From Flavobacterium sp. ACN2 (GTDB lineage: Bacteria > Bacteroidota > Bacteroidia > Flavobacteriales > Flavobacteriaceae): a DNA stretch of 64,000 bases. The notes under the pieces are model-generated. The model was not told the DNA's origin. It searched no databases and worked only from the letters and a program-made list of their open reading frames with translations. The position numbers and the translations under genes are program-made. Numbering within the stretch: position 1 is the stretch's first letter; each line of letters begins with the position of its first letter. The stretch is taken from NCBI RefSeq assembly GCF_002303885.1, contig NZ_MRCM01000003.1, positions 62,001 through 126,000 of the forward strand, in the 5' to 3' direction. This document shows positions 1 to 8,968 of the stretch, one piece after another.

Positions 1-1355
1 GCAAAACTATCCCCTGCAAAAGCATTTCTGTTTTTATCTAATTCTTCAAAAACAAAATGCCCCACAATTCCTGTTTGCAGCAAATAAGCAACATTTTCAT
101 TCCCGTGCTCTGCTTCTAAAGGCACAAAAACATCTGGAACAATTCCGCCACCGCCGTAAACTATTTTACCCTTTGGAGTTTTGAATTTTAAAGAATCTGC
201 CACTTTTATGCTGTCTTTTGCATAAAATTCTCCAGTAGCAATTCTAGATTCAGATTCTTTAAAATATTCTTCGTTTCCTTTTTTATATGGTTTCTGAATT
301 GATCTTCCTGTTGGTGTATAATAACGCGCTACGGTCAATCTCACGGCTGATCCGTCGTTAAAATCCATTTCGCGTTGCACTAACCCTTTTCCGAAAGAAC
401 GGCGACCAACGATAGTTCCGCGGTCATTATCTTGAATAGCACCTGCTAAAATTTCGCTTGCAGAAGCACTATTTTCATTAATAAAAACATACACTTTTCC
501 AGTTTCAAAACTTCCTGCTTTTGTAGCGTATGTCTTTTCGGTCGAACCATTTTTACTTTTTGTAAAAACAATCAACTGTTTGTCTTTCAAAAATTCATCG
601 GCAATAGCAATAGCTTCTTCCATATAACCACCGCCATTATCACGAAGATCAATTACAAGCGACTGGATTCCTTTTTGTTTTAATCTTGTTAAACCCGTTT
701 TGAATTCATTAAAAGTAGTTTCTGCAAAACGGTTAATTTTGATATAACCTACATTATTGCCAATTAGCAAAGACGCGTCTACGCTTTTAATTGGAATAAT
801 ATCTCTTTTTACTTTAAACTTGAGTTTCTTTTGTTCTGATTTTCTAAAAACAGTCAGCTCAATTTCTGAACCCTGAAGCCCTTTTAATTTAGAAAACAAA
901 CTATCTGAAGGCAGTTTTCTACCGTATAATTTCGTTTTTCCAGCAAATAAAATACGATCGCCAGATTTTATTCCCGCTTTTGCCGAAGGTCCATTTTCAA
1001 CTGGTTTTATAATGGCAACCGAATCTTTATACATATAAAAATTGATTCCGATTCCGACAAAATCTCCTTTCATGCTTTCGGCAACCTCAGCTTGTTCGCT
1101 TGGCGGAATATAAACCGAATGGGGATCTAATTTTGAAAGAATATTATCGACCGTAAGATTTACAATCGAATCGGTATTGACGCTATCAACATATTCTGTA
1201 TTAATAAAATCAATAAGCTTGTTAAGCTTGGTTTTTGAGTAATTTTTAGCCAAAAGCTGGTCGTTTGCGGGAGCATTCATAACGCTTCCTGCAATTGTTC
1301 CAAGAGCAAAAGTGGCTCCTATGACTATGGGTAAATATTTTGAGTTAAATTTCAT
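1..1355 (-). CDS. S41 family C-terminal processing peptidase (partial, 3' end outside window)
   Basis: Reading leftward from the ATG at 1355, 451 codons are visible and the frame runs off the window edge, so the C-terminus is missing. The N-terminus is a signal anchor (about residues 5-27). A short helical region with a PDPHS-like segment (SKLDPHSVYIPP) follows, then a PDZ domain (GPSAKAGIKSGDRILFAG) and the S41 protease domain. The catalytic serine motif SASASE and the lysine motif RSFGKGLVQ are both present. Family members are periplasmic, membrane-tethered Ser/Lys proteases that cleave C-terminal tails of exported proteins. The start overlaps the stop of the dCMP deaminase gene as TAATG, so translation is probably coupled. 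The substrate cannot be told from the sequence. Confidence 0.93.
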   Translation of the reverse strand, partial: MKFNSKYLPIVIGATFALGTIAGSVMNAPANDQLLAKNYSKTKLNKLIDFINTEYVDSVNTDSIVNLTVDNILSKLDPHSVYIPPSEQAEVAESMKGDFVGIGINFYMYKDSVAIIKPVENGPSAKAGIKSGDRILFAGKTKLYGRKLPSDSLFSKLKGLQGSEIELTVFRKSEQKKLKFKVKRDIIPIKSVDASLLIGNNVGYIKINRFAETTFNEFKTGLTRLKQKGIQSLVIDLRDNGGGYMEEAIAIADEFLKDKQLIVFTKSKNGSTEKTYATKAGSFETGKVYVFINENSASASEILAGAIQDNDRGTIVGRRSFGKGLVQREMDFNDGSAVRLTVARYYTPTGRSIQKPYKKGNEEYFKESESRIATGEFYAKDSIKVADSLKFKTPKGKIVYGGGGIVPDVFVPLEAEHGNENVAYLLQTGIVGHFVFEELDKNRNAFAGDSF

Positions 1356-1786
1356 TACTCTTCTAAAACAGGAATATGCTCTACTTCTATGCCTGCTTTT
1401 ATTAAAAATTGAATTCCAGAATCGTCACGATATCCATCTTTATACACCACTCTTTTTATTCCAGACTGATGTATTAATTTGCTGCATTCTTTGCAAGGCG
1501 AAAGCGTAATATACAATGTTGCGCCTTCGCAAGACTGCGTTGATCTGGCTACTTTCAGGATCGCATTTGCTTCGGCGTGTAAAACATCCCAGCGTGTTAA
1601 TCCGTCTTCGTCTTCACAACAATTTTCAAATCCAGACGGCGTTCCGTTGTAGCCATCAGAAATGATCATTCTGTCTTTTACGATAATTGCACCAACTTGT
1701 TTACGTTTACAGTAAGAAAGCAGGCTCCACTCTTTTGCAATTCGCAGATATGCTTTATCGTATTTATTCAGCTTTTTTACTTCCAT
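1355..1786 (-). CDS. dCMP/CMP deaminase family protein
   Basis: 143 residues. The zinc-dependent cytidine deaminase signature is complete: His70-Ala-Glu72 (HAEANAI) and the PCKEC motif with Cys98 and Cys101. The spacing and the N-terminal SLLSYCKRKQVGAIIVKD block match the dCMP deaminase (ComEB/Dcd1) branch, which converts dCMP to dUMP for thymidylate synthesis. It is cytosolic. It lies 5 bp downstream of the HupE/UreJ gene and overlaps the S41 peptidase start, so the three genes probably form one operon read leftward. The ATG at 1786 gives the usual family length. Family assignment is firm; the exact substrate (dCMP or CMP) is inferred. Confidence 0.92.
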   Translation of the reverse strand: MEVKKLNKYDKAYLRIAKEWSLLSYCKRKQVGAIIVKDRMIISDGYNGTPSGFENCCEDEDGLTRWDVLHAEANAILKVARSTQSCEGATLYITLSPCKECSKLIHQSGIKRVVYKDGYRDDSGIQFLIKAGIEVEHIPVLEE

Positions 1787-1791
1787 TTAAT

Positions 1792-2385
1792 TTATCTGTT
1801 CCAAATTGGACTTTCAATAATCATCGGAATTACAACTCCAATAATGAAAGCCGACATTACAAGCGCCCAGTCGCGTTTTGAAAAACGAAAAACCGTCTGC
1901 ACTATATATGAAATTACCAGAACAACAAAAACCACTACAAGCTGAGCAGCTTCTATTCCTAAGGCAAACTCTCCCAAAGGTAACAATTTTGAGGTTGCAG
2001 AACCGCCTAAAATTGTTTTGAAATAATTAGAAAAACCTAGTCCGTGAATAATTCCAAAGAATAAAGTTATGAAAAATACCAGATTTACGCCATCATTTTT
2101 TGAGGTCTTTCCAGCCGTAAACAAATGATAAAGAGCGGTTACGAGAATTGTAATCGGAATCAGAAATTCTACAACATCTACTTTTATGGCAATGATACCG
2201 TAAACAGAAAGCACTAGAGCCAAAGTATGACCAATTGTAAAAATAGAAACCAGAAGAAAAATCTTTTTCCAGTCTTTAAAAAGATACGGAACGGTTAAGG
2301 CGATTAAAAAAAGAACGTGATCGTAAGCATTGATATCTAAAACGTGTTTTAATCCTATTTGAAAATAAATCCAAAATTGTGACAT
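1792..2385 (-). CDS. HupE/UreJ family membrane protein
   Basis: 197 residues, almost entirely hydrophobic, with about six membrane helices. The N-terminal GLKHVLDINAYDHVLFLIAL and the later FTIGHTLAL and FGIIHGLGFSNYF segments, with their spaced histidines and aspartates, are typical of the HupE/UreJ group. Members next to urease or hydrogenase genes import nickel or cobalt, but no metalloenzyme gene is near here, so the cargo is unknown. It is the first gene of the operon with dCMP deaminase and the S41 peptidase. A promoter with TAATTTTG lies about 50 bp upstream. Confidence 0.85.
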   Translation of the reverse strand: MSQFWIYFQIGLKHVLDINAYDHVLFLIALTVPYLFKDWKKIFLLVSIFTIGHTLALVLSVYGIIAIKVDVVEFLIPITILVTALYHLFTAGKTSKNDGVNLVFFITLFFGIIHGLGFSNYFKTILGGSATSKLLPLGEFALGIEAAQLVVVFVVLVISYIVQTVFRFSKRDWALVMSAFIIGVVIPMIIESPIWNR

Positions 2386-2435
2386 AGGTATATTGTAATT
2401 AAATAATTAGGGGTTGTAAACTTACGATTAATTTT

Positions 2436-2469
2436 CAAAATTAAAGATTCAAGTTTCCAATTCCTGCAA
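2436..2469 (-). promoter_or_regulatory. Promoter of the HupE-dCMP deaminase-S41 operon
   Basis: On the minus strand, TAATTTTG (2443-2436) matches the Bacteroidota -7 consensus TAnnTTTG. A TTG at 2469-2467 sits 23 bp upstream, within the allowed 17-23 bp. The start codon at 2385 is about 50 bp downstream. Confidence 0.55.
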
Positions 2470-2524
2470 TAAAAATAAGTTAAATTTTATGAGAAATTTA
2501 AAATCGTTAATGTAAAATAAAATT

Positions 2525-2532
2525 TATATTTG
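2525..2532 (+). promoter_or_regulatory. -7 promoter element of the TerB-like gene
   Basis: TATATTTG fits TAnnTTTG exactly and ends 21 bp before the ATG at 2554. No clear TTG is seen at the -33 spacing. Confidence 0.55.
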
Positions 2533-2553
2533 TGATATAAAAACTTAATAATT

Positions 2554-2985
2554 ATGTCATTTTCAGAATTATTTGATAGCGAATTCAAGCAAAGAAACAA
2601 AGGACACTTTTCTGCTATCGTTCGTGTAGCATTAGCAGATGGAGTTGTATATCCAGAGGAAAAAGCCTTTTTGGACAAACTTGCTTCTCGTTTAGAAATT
2701 ACAGAATCGGAATACGAAGAAATTCTTAGCGATCCATTAAAATATCCTATCAATCCACCTTATTCATATGTTCAACGTTTAGAGCGTTTATATGATTTAA
2801 CAAGAATGGTTCATGTTGATCATCATCTTGAAGATAAACAAGAAGTATTATTGAAAAAAATAAGTGTTGCGCTAGGATTCACACCAAGCAACGTAGATTA
2901 CATTATTGCAAAAGCATTGTCATTGGTTGACAAAAAAGTGGATGCAGATACTTTTATCTATGAAATGCAGCACATGCATAAATAA
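2554..2985 (+). CDS. TerB-like tellurite resistance family protein
   Basis: 143 residues, all alpha-helical in character. The pattern FSAIVRVALADGVVYPEEKAFLDKLA with the acidic residues of AxADGxVxxxE is the TerB fold signature, and a second half repeats the theme (TRMVHVDHHLEDKQEVLL). TerB-like proteins are soluble, bind metal ions, and appear both in tellurite operons and as stand-alone proteins. No other ter gene is nearby, so this is the stand-alone form and a role in tellurite resistance should not be assumed. It is monocistronic, with its own promoter. Confidence 0.82.
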   Translation: MSFSELFDSEFKQRNKGHFSAIVRVALADGVVYPEEKAFLDKLASRLEITESEYEEILSDPLKYPINPPYSYVQRLERLYDLTRMVHVDHHLEDKQEVLLKKISVALGFTPSNVDYIIAKALSLVDKKVDADTFIYEMQHMHK

Positions 2986-3057
2986 TATTCAATAATCAGT
3001 TTTTAGTATTCCGTTTTTATACTGAAACTTGACTGCGAATGAAAATTAAAAAAGAAA

Positions 3058-3089
3058 AACCCGACAGGTTTTAAAAACCTGTCGGGTTT
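3058..3089. terminator. Hairpin terminator, ACCCGACAG repeat family (copy 1)
   Basis: Perfect 15-bp inverted arms (3058-3072 and 3074-3088) around a single base, with A-rich sequence on one side and T residues on the other. It lies between the convergent TerB-like and fbp genes and could serve both. A variant copy is at 36189-36221. Confidence 0.7.
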
Positions 3090-3156
3090 GCTATTTATAG
3101 TCCAGACTGAAAACTGCGACTGTGACTGATCACTAAAAACTGAATACTGAATACTT

Positions 3157-4161
3157 TCACTCAGCCGCCATAAATTCCTCTGCTTTTTCTACCATATTAT
3201 AGCTTCCGCAGAAAAAAGGAACTCTTTGGTGCAGTTCAGTTGGCTGGATTTCCATGATTCTTCCAAAACCATCTGTTGCTTTTCCTCCTGCTTGTTCTGC
3301 TAAAAACGCCATCGGATTACATTCGTACAACAAACGTAATTTCCCTTTTGGAGCTTTTGAACTTGTTGGATAAATATAAACTCCACCTTTAATCATATTT
3401 CGGTGAAAATCGGCTACCAAACTTCCGATGTATCTCGAAGTGTACGGCCTGTCTTCTTCTTCCCGCTGGCAGTATTTAATGTAATTTTTTACCCCCTGCG
3501 GAAAATGAACATAATTCCCCTCGTTTACCGAGTAAATATTTCCATTTTTTGGAAATTTCATGTTTGGGTGCGAAAGGTAAAATGTACCAATCGCAGGATT
3601 TAGTGTAAAACCATTCACCCCATGTCCAGTTGTATAAACCAGCATTGTAGAAGTTCCATAAATTACATAGCCTGCTGCAACTTGATTGATTCCCGGCTGT
3701 AAAAAATCCTCGCTAGTTACCGGAGTTCCTATTGGAGTAATTCTTCTGAAAACAGAAAAAATAGTTCCGACAGAAACATTCACATCAATGTTTGAAGATC
3801 CGTCAAGCGGATCCATTAAGATCACGTACTTATTATTATGACAGTTGTCGCTCCCCTGAACTGTAATAAAATCGTCGTTTTCTTCAGAAGCAATACCACA
3901 GACAATCTCACGGTTTATTAACGTCTGGATAAATACTTCGTTTGCATAGACATCTAATTTTTGCTGGTCTTCTCCTTGAACATTCTGTTCGCCTGCGGCG
4001 CCAATAATGTCTACTAAACCTGCTTGATTAACTTTATGATTGACAACCTTTGCTGCCAAACGTATCGAGTTAATAATTCGGGAAAGTTCTCCCGACGAAT
4101 ACTGAAATGCTTTTTGGTGCTCAATAATAAACTCTCCCAGTGTTTTATTGCGTTCTTCCAT
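3157..4161 (-). CDS. fbp: Fructose-1,6-bisphosphatase, class 1
   Basis: 334 residues, the normal length for the class. It hydrolyses fructose-1,6-bisphosphate to fructose-6-phosphate, the committed step of gluconeogenesis, in the cytosol. The metal and phosphate motif DPLDGSSN (residues 117-124) and the SEE motif (92-94) are intact, and substrate-binding residues appear in [19 protein letters not shown]. The active site looks complete. It is monocistronic, followed by a bidirectional hairpin at 3058-3089. Upstream, GATATTTG (minus strand, 4200-4193) is a one-mismatch -7 element. Confidence 0.97.
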   Translation of the reverse strand: MEERNKTLGEFIIEHQKAFQYSSGELSRIINSIRLAAKVVNHKVNQAGLVDIIGAAGEQNVQGEDQQKLDVYANEVFIQTLINREIVCGIASEENDDFITVQGSDNCHNNKYVILMDPLDGSSNIDVNVSVGTIFSVFRRITPIGTPVTSEDFLQPGINQVAAGYVIYGTSTMLVYTTGHGVNGFTLNPAIGTFYLSHPNMKFPKNGNIYSVNEGNYVHFPQGVKNYIKYCQREEEDRPYTSRYIGSLVADFHRNMIKGGVYIYPTSSKAPKGKLRLLYECNPMAFLAEQAGGKATDGFGRIMEIQPTELHQRVPFFCGSYNMVEKAEEFMAAE

Positions 4162-4233
4162 TGCTAAATCGTTATAGTTTTATTTTTAAGTCACAAATAT
4201 CGTCTATTTTGTGAGAATGATTTAAAAATTATT

Positions 4234-4261
4234 TTGTTAGTTTGTTACTATTGTATATTTG
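4234..4261 (+). promoter_or_regulatory. Promoter of the GNAT acetyltransferase gene
   Basis: TTG (4234-4236), 17 bp, then TATATTTG (4254-4261): an exact Bacteroidota housekeeping promoter. It ends 71 bp before the ATG at 4333. Confidence 0.65.
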
Positions 4262-4332
4262 CTAATAATCTGCAAAAAGCGACCAATAAATTGAAGCTTT
4301 TTTAGATATTAAACAGTTAAAAATAGGAATAT

Positions 4333-4821
4333 ATGAATATTAGAAAAGGAAATCCTGAAGACATGAAATCGGTATTAGAGCTTATTCAGGAGCTGGCTAT
4401 ATTCGAAAAAGAGCCCGATGCGGTTGTCATTACTGAAGAAGATTTAATACGTGATGGTTTTGGCGAAAAGCCATTATTTCACGTTTTTGTAGCAGAAATC
4501 GAAAACGAAGAAAAACAGAAAGAAATTGTTGGAATTGCATTGTATTATTACCGCTATTCTACCTGGAAAGGAAAGACAATTCATCTTGAAGATTTGATTG
4601 TAAAAGAAAAGATGCGTGGCACAGGTTTGGGTTCTGCTCTTTATGGTGAAATCATGAAACAAGGAAAAAAAGATAATGTGAGAAGAGTGGAGTGGAATGT
4701 TTTGGCATGGAACACGCCAGCGGTTAATTTTTACAAGAATTCTGGTGCCAGAATTCTAGAAGATTGGCAAGTGGTTCAAATGGATGAAGCAGGCGTTAAT
4801 TCGTTCTTAGAAAAATTATAA
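4333..4821 (+). CDS. GNAT family N-acetyltransferase, diamine (SSAT)-like
   Basis: 162 residues forming one GNAT domain that transfers an acetyl group from acetyl-CoA to an amine. The acetyl-CoA loop is LIVKEKMRGTGLGSALYGEIM (Q/RxxGxG/A pattern RGTGLG). The segments ALYYYRYSTWKGKTIHLEDL and WNVLAWNTPAVNFYKNSGA closely resemble spermidine/spermine and thialysine acetyltransferases, so a small polyamine-like substrate is plausible. It is monocistronic with a good promoter. The 187-bp spacer downstream carries an ACGAATTCACGAATT inverted repeat. Confidence 0.88.
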   Translation: MNIRKGNPEDMKSVLELIQELAIFEKEPDAVVITEEDLIRDGFGEKPLFHVFVAEIENEEKQKEIVGIALYYYRYSTWKGKTIHLEDLIVKEKMRGTGLGSALYGEIMKQGKKDNVRRVEWNVLAWNTPAVNFYKNSGARILEDWQVVQMDEAGVNSFLEKL

Positions 4822-4877
4822 AAATATTTAGCCACAGATTATAAGGATTAAGATGATTTTAAAGTCTTTGGCAATTC

Positions 4878-4939
4878 GCCACGAATTCACGAATTTTTAT
4901 TCGTAAAGATTAGAAAAAAATAATTCGTGAATTCGTGGC
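4878..4939. repeat. Inverted repeat, ACGAATTC family (copy 1)
   Basis: Perfect 18-bp arms at 4878-4895 and 4922-4939 around a 26-nt loop. A second copy is at 42408-42467, with nearly the same arms and a loop that also contains AAAGATT. It lies between the GNAT and aspartate kinase genes. Confidence 0.75.
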
Positions 4940-5008
4940 AAAAAAACAAAATACATAGGTTTCGATTTGAATCTGAAATCTAAAATCTAAAAATCTATTA
5001 ATTAAAAA

Positions 5009-6268
5009 ATGAGAGTATTTAAATTTGGAGGAGCATCGGTAAAAGATGCAGATGGAATTAAAAACGTATACGACGTTTTACAAAAAGTAGGTTACGAAGA
5101 CGTAATTCTTGTAGTTTCGGCTATGGGGAAAACAACAAATGCTCTTGAAGTAGTAATCAAGAATTACTTTGAAAAATCGACAGAATTGAATTCTTCTGTT
5201 CAGGAAATCAAAAAATACCACAATCAGATCTTATTGGATTTGTTTGAAGATGAAAATCATGCGGTTTTTGCAGCTGTAAATGCACAGTTTGCTGAACTAG
5301 AATATTTCTTAGCACATAATAAATCTCCAAATTACAACTTTGTTTACGATCAGGTTGTTAGTTTTGGTGAGTTGATTTCGACTAATATTTTAAGTCATTT
5401 TATGAATTTCATGGGAATTCAGACGCAATGGCTTGACGTTCGTAATTTTATCAAAACCAATGCAAATTACAGAGATGCAGAAGTTGATTGGGAAACAACG
5501 CAACAAAACATCAGCAAAAATGTACCTAGAAAACAATTAAATATTACACAAGGATTCTTAGGTGCCGACGAAAATAACTTCACTACAACTCTTGGCCGTG
5601 AAGGTTCTGATTATACTGCCGGAATTTTTGCTTATTGCTTAAATGCCGAAAGTGTAACGATCTGGAAAGACGTTCCTGGAGTTATGAATGCCGATCCGCG
5701 TTATTTTGAAAACGCAAGTCTGTTAAACCAGATTTCATATCGTGAAGCTATCGAATTAGCATTTTACGGAGCAACGGTTATTCACCCAAAAACATTACAG
5801 CCGTTACAGAAAAAAGAAATTCCATTATACGTAAAATCGTTTATCAATCCGTTATTAAAAGGAACTTGCGTTTCTAAAGGAGTCGATTTGGAACCACAAT
5901 ATCCATGTTTTATCGTAAAAAGAGAACAGCTTTTAATTTCGCTTTCATCAATTGATTTCTCTTTCATTATGGAGGAAAACATCAGTGAGATTTTCGGTTT
6001 ATTCCACGAATTCAAAATCAAAGTAAACTTAATTCAGAATTCTGCTATTAGTTTCTCTGTTTGTGTGGAAGATAAATTTGGAAATTTCCCAGAATTGAAT
6101 TCAATTCTTTCTAAAAAATTCAAAGTAGAATACAGCGAAAATGTAACCTTATACACAATCCGTCACTTTACAGAAGAGGCTGCGCAGACTGTTGAAGCGA
6201 ACAAAGAAGTTTTATTGAAACAAGTTAGCCGCGAAACGATGCAGATTGTGACTAAAGAATTAATCTAA
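5009..6268 (+). CDS. lysC: Aspartate kinase
   Basis: 419 residues. It phosphorylates L-aspartate, the first step toward lysine, threonine, methionine and diaminopimelate. The N-terminal KFGGAS motif (5-10) and the GREGSDYTAGIFA and KDVPGVMNADPR segments mark the amino acid kinase fold; the C-terminal third holds ACT-like regulatory sequence. It is a monofunctional enzyme with no homoserine dehydrogenase fusion. It is followed by a hairpin terminator at 6312-6343 and appears to be transcribed alone. Feedback inhibitors cannot be inferred. Confidence 0.95.
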   Translation: MRVFKFGGASVKDADGIKNVYDVLQKVGYEDVILVVSAMGKTTNALEVVIKNYFEKSTELNSSVQEIKKYHNQILLDLFEDENHAVFAAVNAQFAELEYFLAHNKSPNYNFVYDQVVSFGELISTNILSHFMNFMGIQTQWLDVRNFIKTNANYRDAEVDWETTQQNISKNVPRKQLNITQGFLGADENNFTTTLGREGSDYTAGIFAYCLNAESVTIWKDVPGVMNADPRYFENASLLNQISYREAIELAFYGATVIHPKTLQPLQKKEIPLYVKSFINPLLKGTCVSKGVDLEPQYPCFIVKREQLLISLSSIDFSFIMEENISEIFGLFHEFKIKVNLIQNSAISFSVCVEDKFGNFPELNSILSKKFKVEYSENVTLYTIRHFTEEAAQTVEANKEVLLKQVSRETMQIVTKELI

Positions 6269-6311
6269 TATTGCTTTATAAAAGGTAATTATTTAATTCA
6301 AAAATTATTGG

Positions 6312-6343
6312 AAAGGTTTCACTTAATTGTGAAGCCTTTTTTA
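6312..6343 (+). terminator. Rho-independent terminator after lysC
   Basis: Arms 6312-6322 and 6329-6339 (11 bp with one G-U pair), a TTAATT loop, then a T run. It overlaps the start of a longer frame for the next small ORF, which argues that translation there begins further down. Confidence 0.75.
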
Positions 6344-6412
6344 TTTCGAAAGAATTTTCTCTATTTAGTTTGTTTTTTGATTACATTTACTTTTCTTTCT
6401 AAAGAACTTAAA

Positions 6413-6604
6413 ATGAGCAAAAAGAGCTTTTTATTCGTTTTCATTATCCTTGGTTTATTATACATCGGTATATCTTTAAGTCCATTGTTTACAAAAAACA
6501 TCAAAGACATTTCTTACTCCGATTTTAAATTAGTAATTGGTCCTTTTCTTTCTACAGTTGCTATTCTCATTACCTATACACAATTGAAAAGAAGAAAAAA
6601 TTAA
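6413..6604 (+). CDS. Small membrane protein, unknown function
   Basis: 63 residues from the ATG at 6413. Two hydrophobic segments are visible (KSFLFVFIILGLLYIGISL near the N-terminus and FLSTVAILITYTQL near the end), followed by a basic tail KRRKN, so two membrane helices are likely. The open frame extends upstream to 6308, but that extension overlaps the lysC terminator and would add a Phe-rich stretch of doubtful origin, so I prefer 6413. It ends 4 bp before the convergent receptor gene. I do not recognise a family, and it may not be a real gene. Confidence 0.5.
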   Translation: MSKKSFLFVFIILGLLYIGISLSPLFTKNIKDISYSDFKLVIGPFLSTVAILITYTQLKRRKN

Positions 6605-6608
6605 TTAT

Positions 6609-8867
6609 TTACCTCGCTCTATTATTCTCCGACTGCTCAACTTCCGATTTTTTATAAGTCGTCTTTTTTGAATCTCCAAAACTATACGTTGCAACTAATT
6701 TAAAATAATCAGTGCTATACGTTCGGTGATAATAAATTTGGGTTTGCCCGACATTATAATCGCCAGAAACCATAAATTTATGAAAGATGTCATTGGCTGT
6801 GAAATTGATTTTTAGCGCATCTTTAAAAAAGTTTCGCTCTATTCCTAGAGTTACTGTCGAACGACCGTTTTCGCTTCCTAACCCATAACTTCGATCACTT
6901 AAATACCAAGCCAAAAGTTGCAATTTGAAAAGCTTCGGGATTGTAAATGTATTATTAGTATATAAATAAATTTGAGGCTCTACCGGACTAAAAGCAAATT
7001 CATAATAATTGTCTACCGATTTCTGCCAGGTAATGCTTGCTGTGTTAACAGAATTCCACCACTTGACATTGAAAGCTCTGGAAAGTGAAGTAAAAAAAGT
7101 ATGTCCTTTTTCAAGATTCAGTGCTCTTAAAATGTAGCTGTTTGGGGTATCTCCGCGCAAAGCCGCCGCAGAAATAGGATCTATTCTATAAGTATAGCCA
7201 ACTTTAAAATCGAACTTTTTGTACATCGTTCCTATTTCAAAAGCGTGTGTTTTTTCTGGAAGCAAATTCGGATTTCCTTCAATCGTCGTAAACGGATCCT
7301 GATAAATCACATACGGATTTAAAGCTTGATATCTCGGTCTTGTGATTCTGGAAACATAAGAGAAATGTCCTTTCCAATCTTCTGAAAGATTAAAGTTTAA
7401 AAGTGCATTGGGGAAAAAATTGCCGTACGATTTATCAAATTTCTGAATTCCATTGGCATTTGTAAATAAATCATAACTTGTTTTTTCGCCTCTTACGCCA
7501 AGCGAAAAATGAATCTTTTCGTTCAATGTTCCGATATAATTAAAGTACGCAGCAGCAATTTTTTCGTTGTATTCAAAATCGCTTGAAAGTTCACCATCCA
7601 GCTCAAAATTTACTTCATCATCAGAAATCAAGAAATCTGTTCCAGAATTTATTGTCGCGTGGCTAAACTTCGCTCCTATTTCGAGTTTTGTTTTTTCATT
7701 TATTTTCTTAGAATAATCGGCTTGAACTGTAATTATATTAATACGGCTACCTACATTATTCTTTAAAAATCTTTCGGAATCTGTTTCCTCAATCAGACTA
7801 TTTTCTTCAATAAAATCTCTTACAGTTTGATTGTAATTTGAAAATTGTGATCCAATAAATAATGTCGAACCTTTTGCAGTTGTCCAATTATAATTCAAAT
7901 TAACAAACTGATTTAACAAAACATCTTTTCGATCAACATCTGTGGCATAAAAACTATTTCCAAAATTATTGGTTATCGAATTTCTGCTTTCTGTAATTCC
8001 GCCCAGATCATTTACATTTCCGCTGTAAGCCAATGAAATATAATTGCTTGGAGAAAAACTATACTGAAGTCCGAATCCGAAATTAGAATAATTGTTAAAA
8101 CGTCTTTTCCAGTCGGTTGTCAATTCAGATTTCATAAAATCATCAGGATCTGGGCGCGTTCTTGTGGTGTACAACAACTCGCGATTTCTTCCTAACTGCA
8201 AACCGTAATTGGTTACAAACGAGAATTTCCCTTTCGAATAATTAAAATCAACAAGCGTATTGTAAATGGTTCCACCAAATTTAGAAACGGTTACATGCTG
8301 ATTGACGGTTCCTATTACACCGCTTTCTATATTTTTTTTGGTTACAATGTTGATGACCGCTTTTCCTTCGGCATCGTATCTCGCAGAAGGATTAGAAATA
8401 ACTTCTATCTTTTGAATTTGCGAAACAGGAATTGCAGCAAAACGTTCATAATTAATCAAAACTCCGTTGAGATAAATTATAGCTTCTCCTTTTCCGACAA
8501 CACTAATTTCTCCATCTGCAACTACAACATTGGGCACTCTTCCTAACAATTCATTTACCGAACTGCTTGTTGCCAGAACAGTTCCGTTTACATTGACATC
8601 AATATTACCGTTGGCTCCGTATTTTAATAATGAAACTTGGCTCTTTATAACCACTTCATTTAGCTCATTGTGCTCTTTCTCTTTGTCTTTAATAATTACA
8701 GTATCTTGAGCAGACTTTAATGTTTTTTTTCCAAGGATTACATCATCGCTATAATAACTTTTGTCTTTAACATTTTTGAAGCGTTGCGCTTTTATTTCTA
8801 TTGATGAAAAAATCAGAAGAAAAACATTAAGGGTAACCAATTTTAGAAATCTCATAAATTTTGACAT
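6609..8867 (-). CDS. Outer-membrane beta-barrel receptor (TonB receptor-like, OMP_b-brl_3 type)
   Basis: 752 residues from the ATG at 8867; the longest frame begins at a TTG ahead of the signal peptide. A signal peptide (FLKLVTLNVFLLIFSSIEIKAQ) leads to a plug-like domain (SSVNELLGRVPNVVV, EAIIYLNG, IQKIEVISNPSARYDAEGKAVINIVTKK) and then a long barrel rich in alternating aromatic residues that ends YSFGDSKKTTYK. This architecture is that of outer-membrane beta-barrel family 3 proteins related to TonB-dependent receptors. The N-terminus has no carboxypeptidase-like domain. The ligand is unknown. It lies 101 bp downstream of an AraC-type regulator on the same strand, which probably controls it. 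Confidence 0.8.
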   Translation of the reverse strand: MSKFMRFLKLVTLNVFLLIFSSIEIKAQRFKNVKDKSYYSDDVILGKKTLKSAQDTVIIKDKEKEHNELNEVVIKSQVSLLKYGANGNIDVNVNGTVLATSSSVNELLGRVPNVVVADGEISVVGKGEAIIYLNGVLINYERFAAIPVSQIQKIEVISNPSARYDAEGKAVINIVTKKNIESGVIGTVNQHVTVSKFGGTIYNTLVDFNYSKGKFSFVTNYGLQLGRNRELLYTTRTRPDPDDFMKSELTTDWKRRFNNYSNFGFGLQYSFSPSNYISLAYSGNVNDLGGITESRNSITNNFGNSFYATDVDRKDVLLNQFVNLNYNWTTAKGSTLFIGSQFSNYNQTVRDFIEENSLIEETDSERFLKNNVGSRINIITVQADYSKKINEKTKLEIGAKFSHATINSGTDFLISDDEVNFELDGELSSDFEYNEKIAAAYFNYIGTLNEKIHFSLGVRGEKTSYDLFTNANGIQKFDKSYGNFFPNALLNFNLSEDWKGHFSYVSRITRPRYQALNPYVIYQDPFTTIEGNPNLLPEKTHAFEIGTMYKKFDFKVGYTYRIDPISAAALRGDTPNSYILRALNLEKGHTFFTSLSRAFNVKWWNSVNTASITWQKSVDNYYEFAFSPVEPQIYLYTNNTFTIPKLFKLQLLAWYLSDRSYGLGSENGRSTVTLGIERNFFKDALKINFTANDIFHKFMVSGDYNVGQTQIYYHRTYSTDYFKLVATYSFGDSKKTTYKKSEVEQSENNRAR

Positions 8868-8968
8868 TAGCAGTTTGACTTTTATTTGAAACAAAAGTCA
8901 TCTGAAAATCAATAAATGAGATTGCAAAAAGCGAAATCAGGAGTACGAATTTATAAATCGATACCCAA

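Noticed and set aside
1792..2385. Nickel transporter for urease or hydrogenase
   Set aside because: The family fits, but no urease, hydrogenase or nickel chaperone gene is adjacent, so the substrate is left open.
2554..2985. Tellurite resistance operon
   Set aside because: Only a TerB-like protein is present, with no TerC, TerD or TerZ relatives nearby, so no resistance function is claimed.
6308..6412. N-terminal extension of the small membrane protein
   Set aside because: It overlaps the lysC terminator hairpin, and an internal ATG at 6413 starts a better-formed product.
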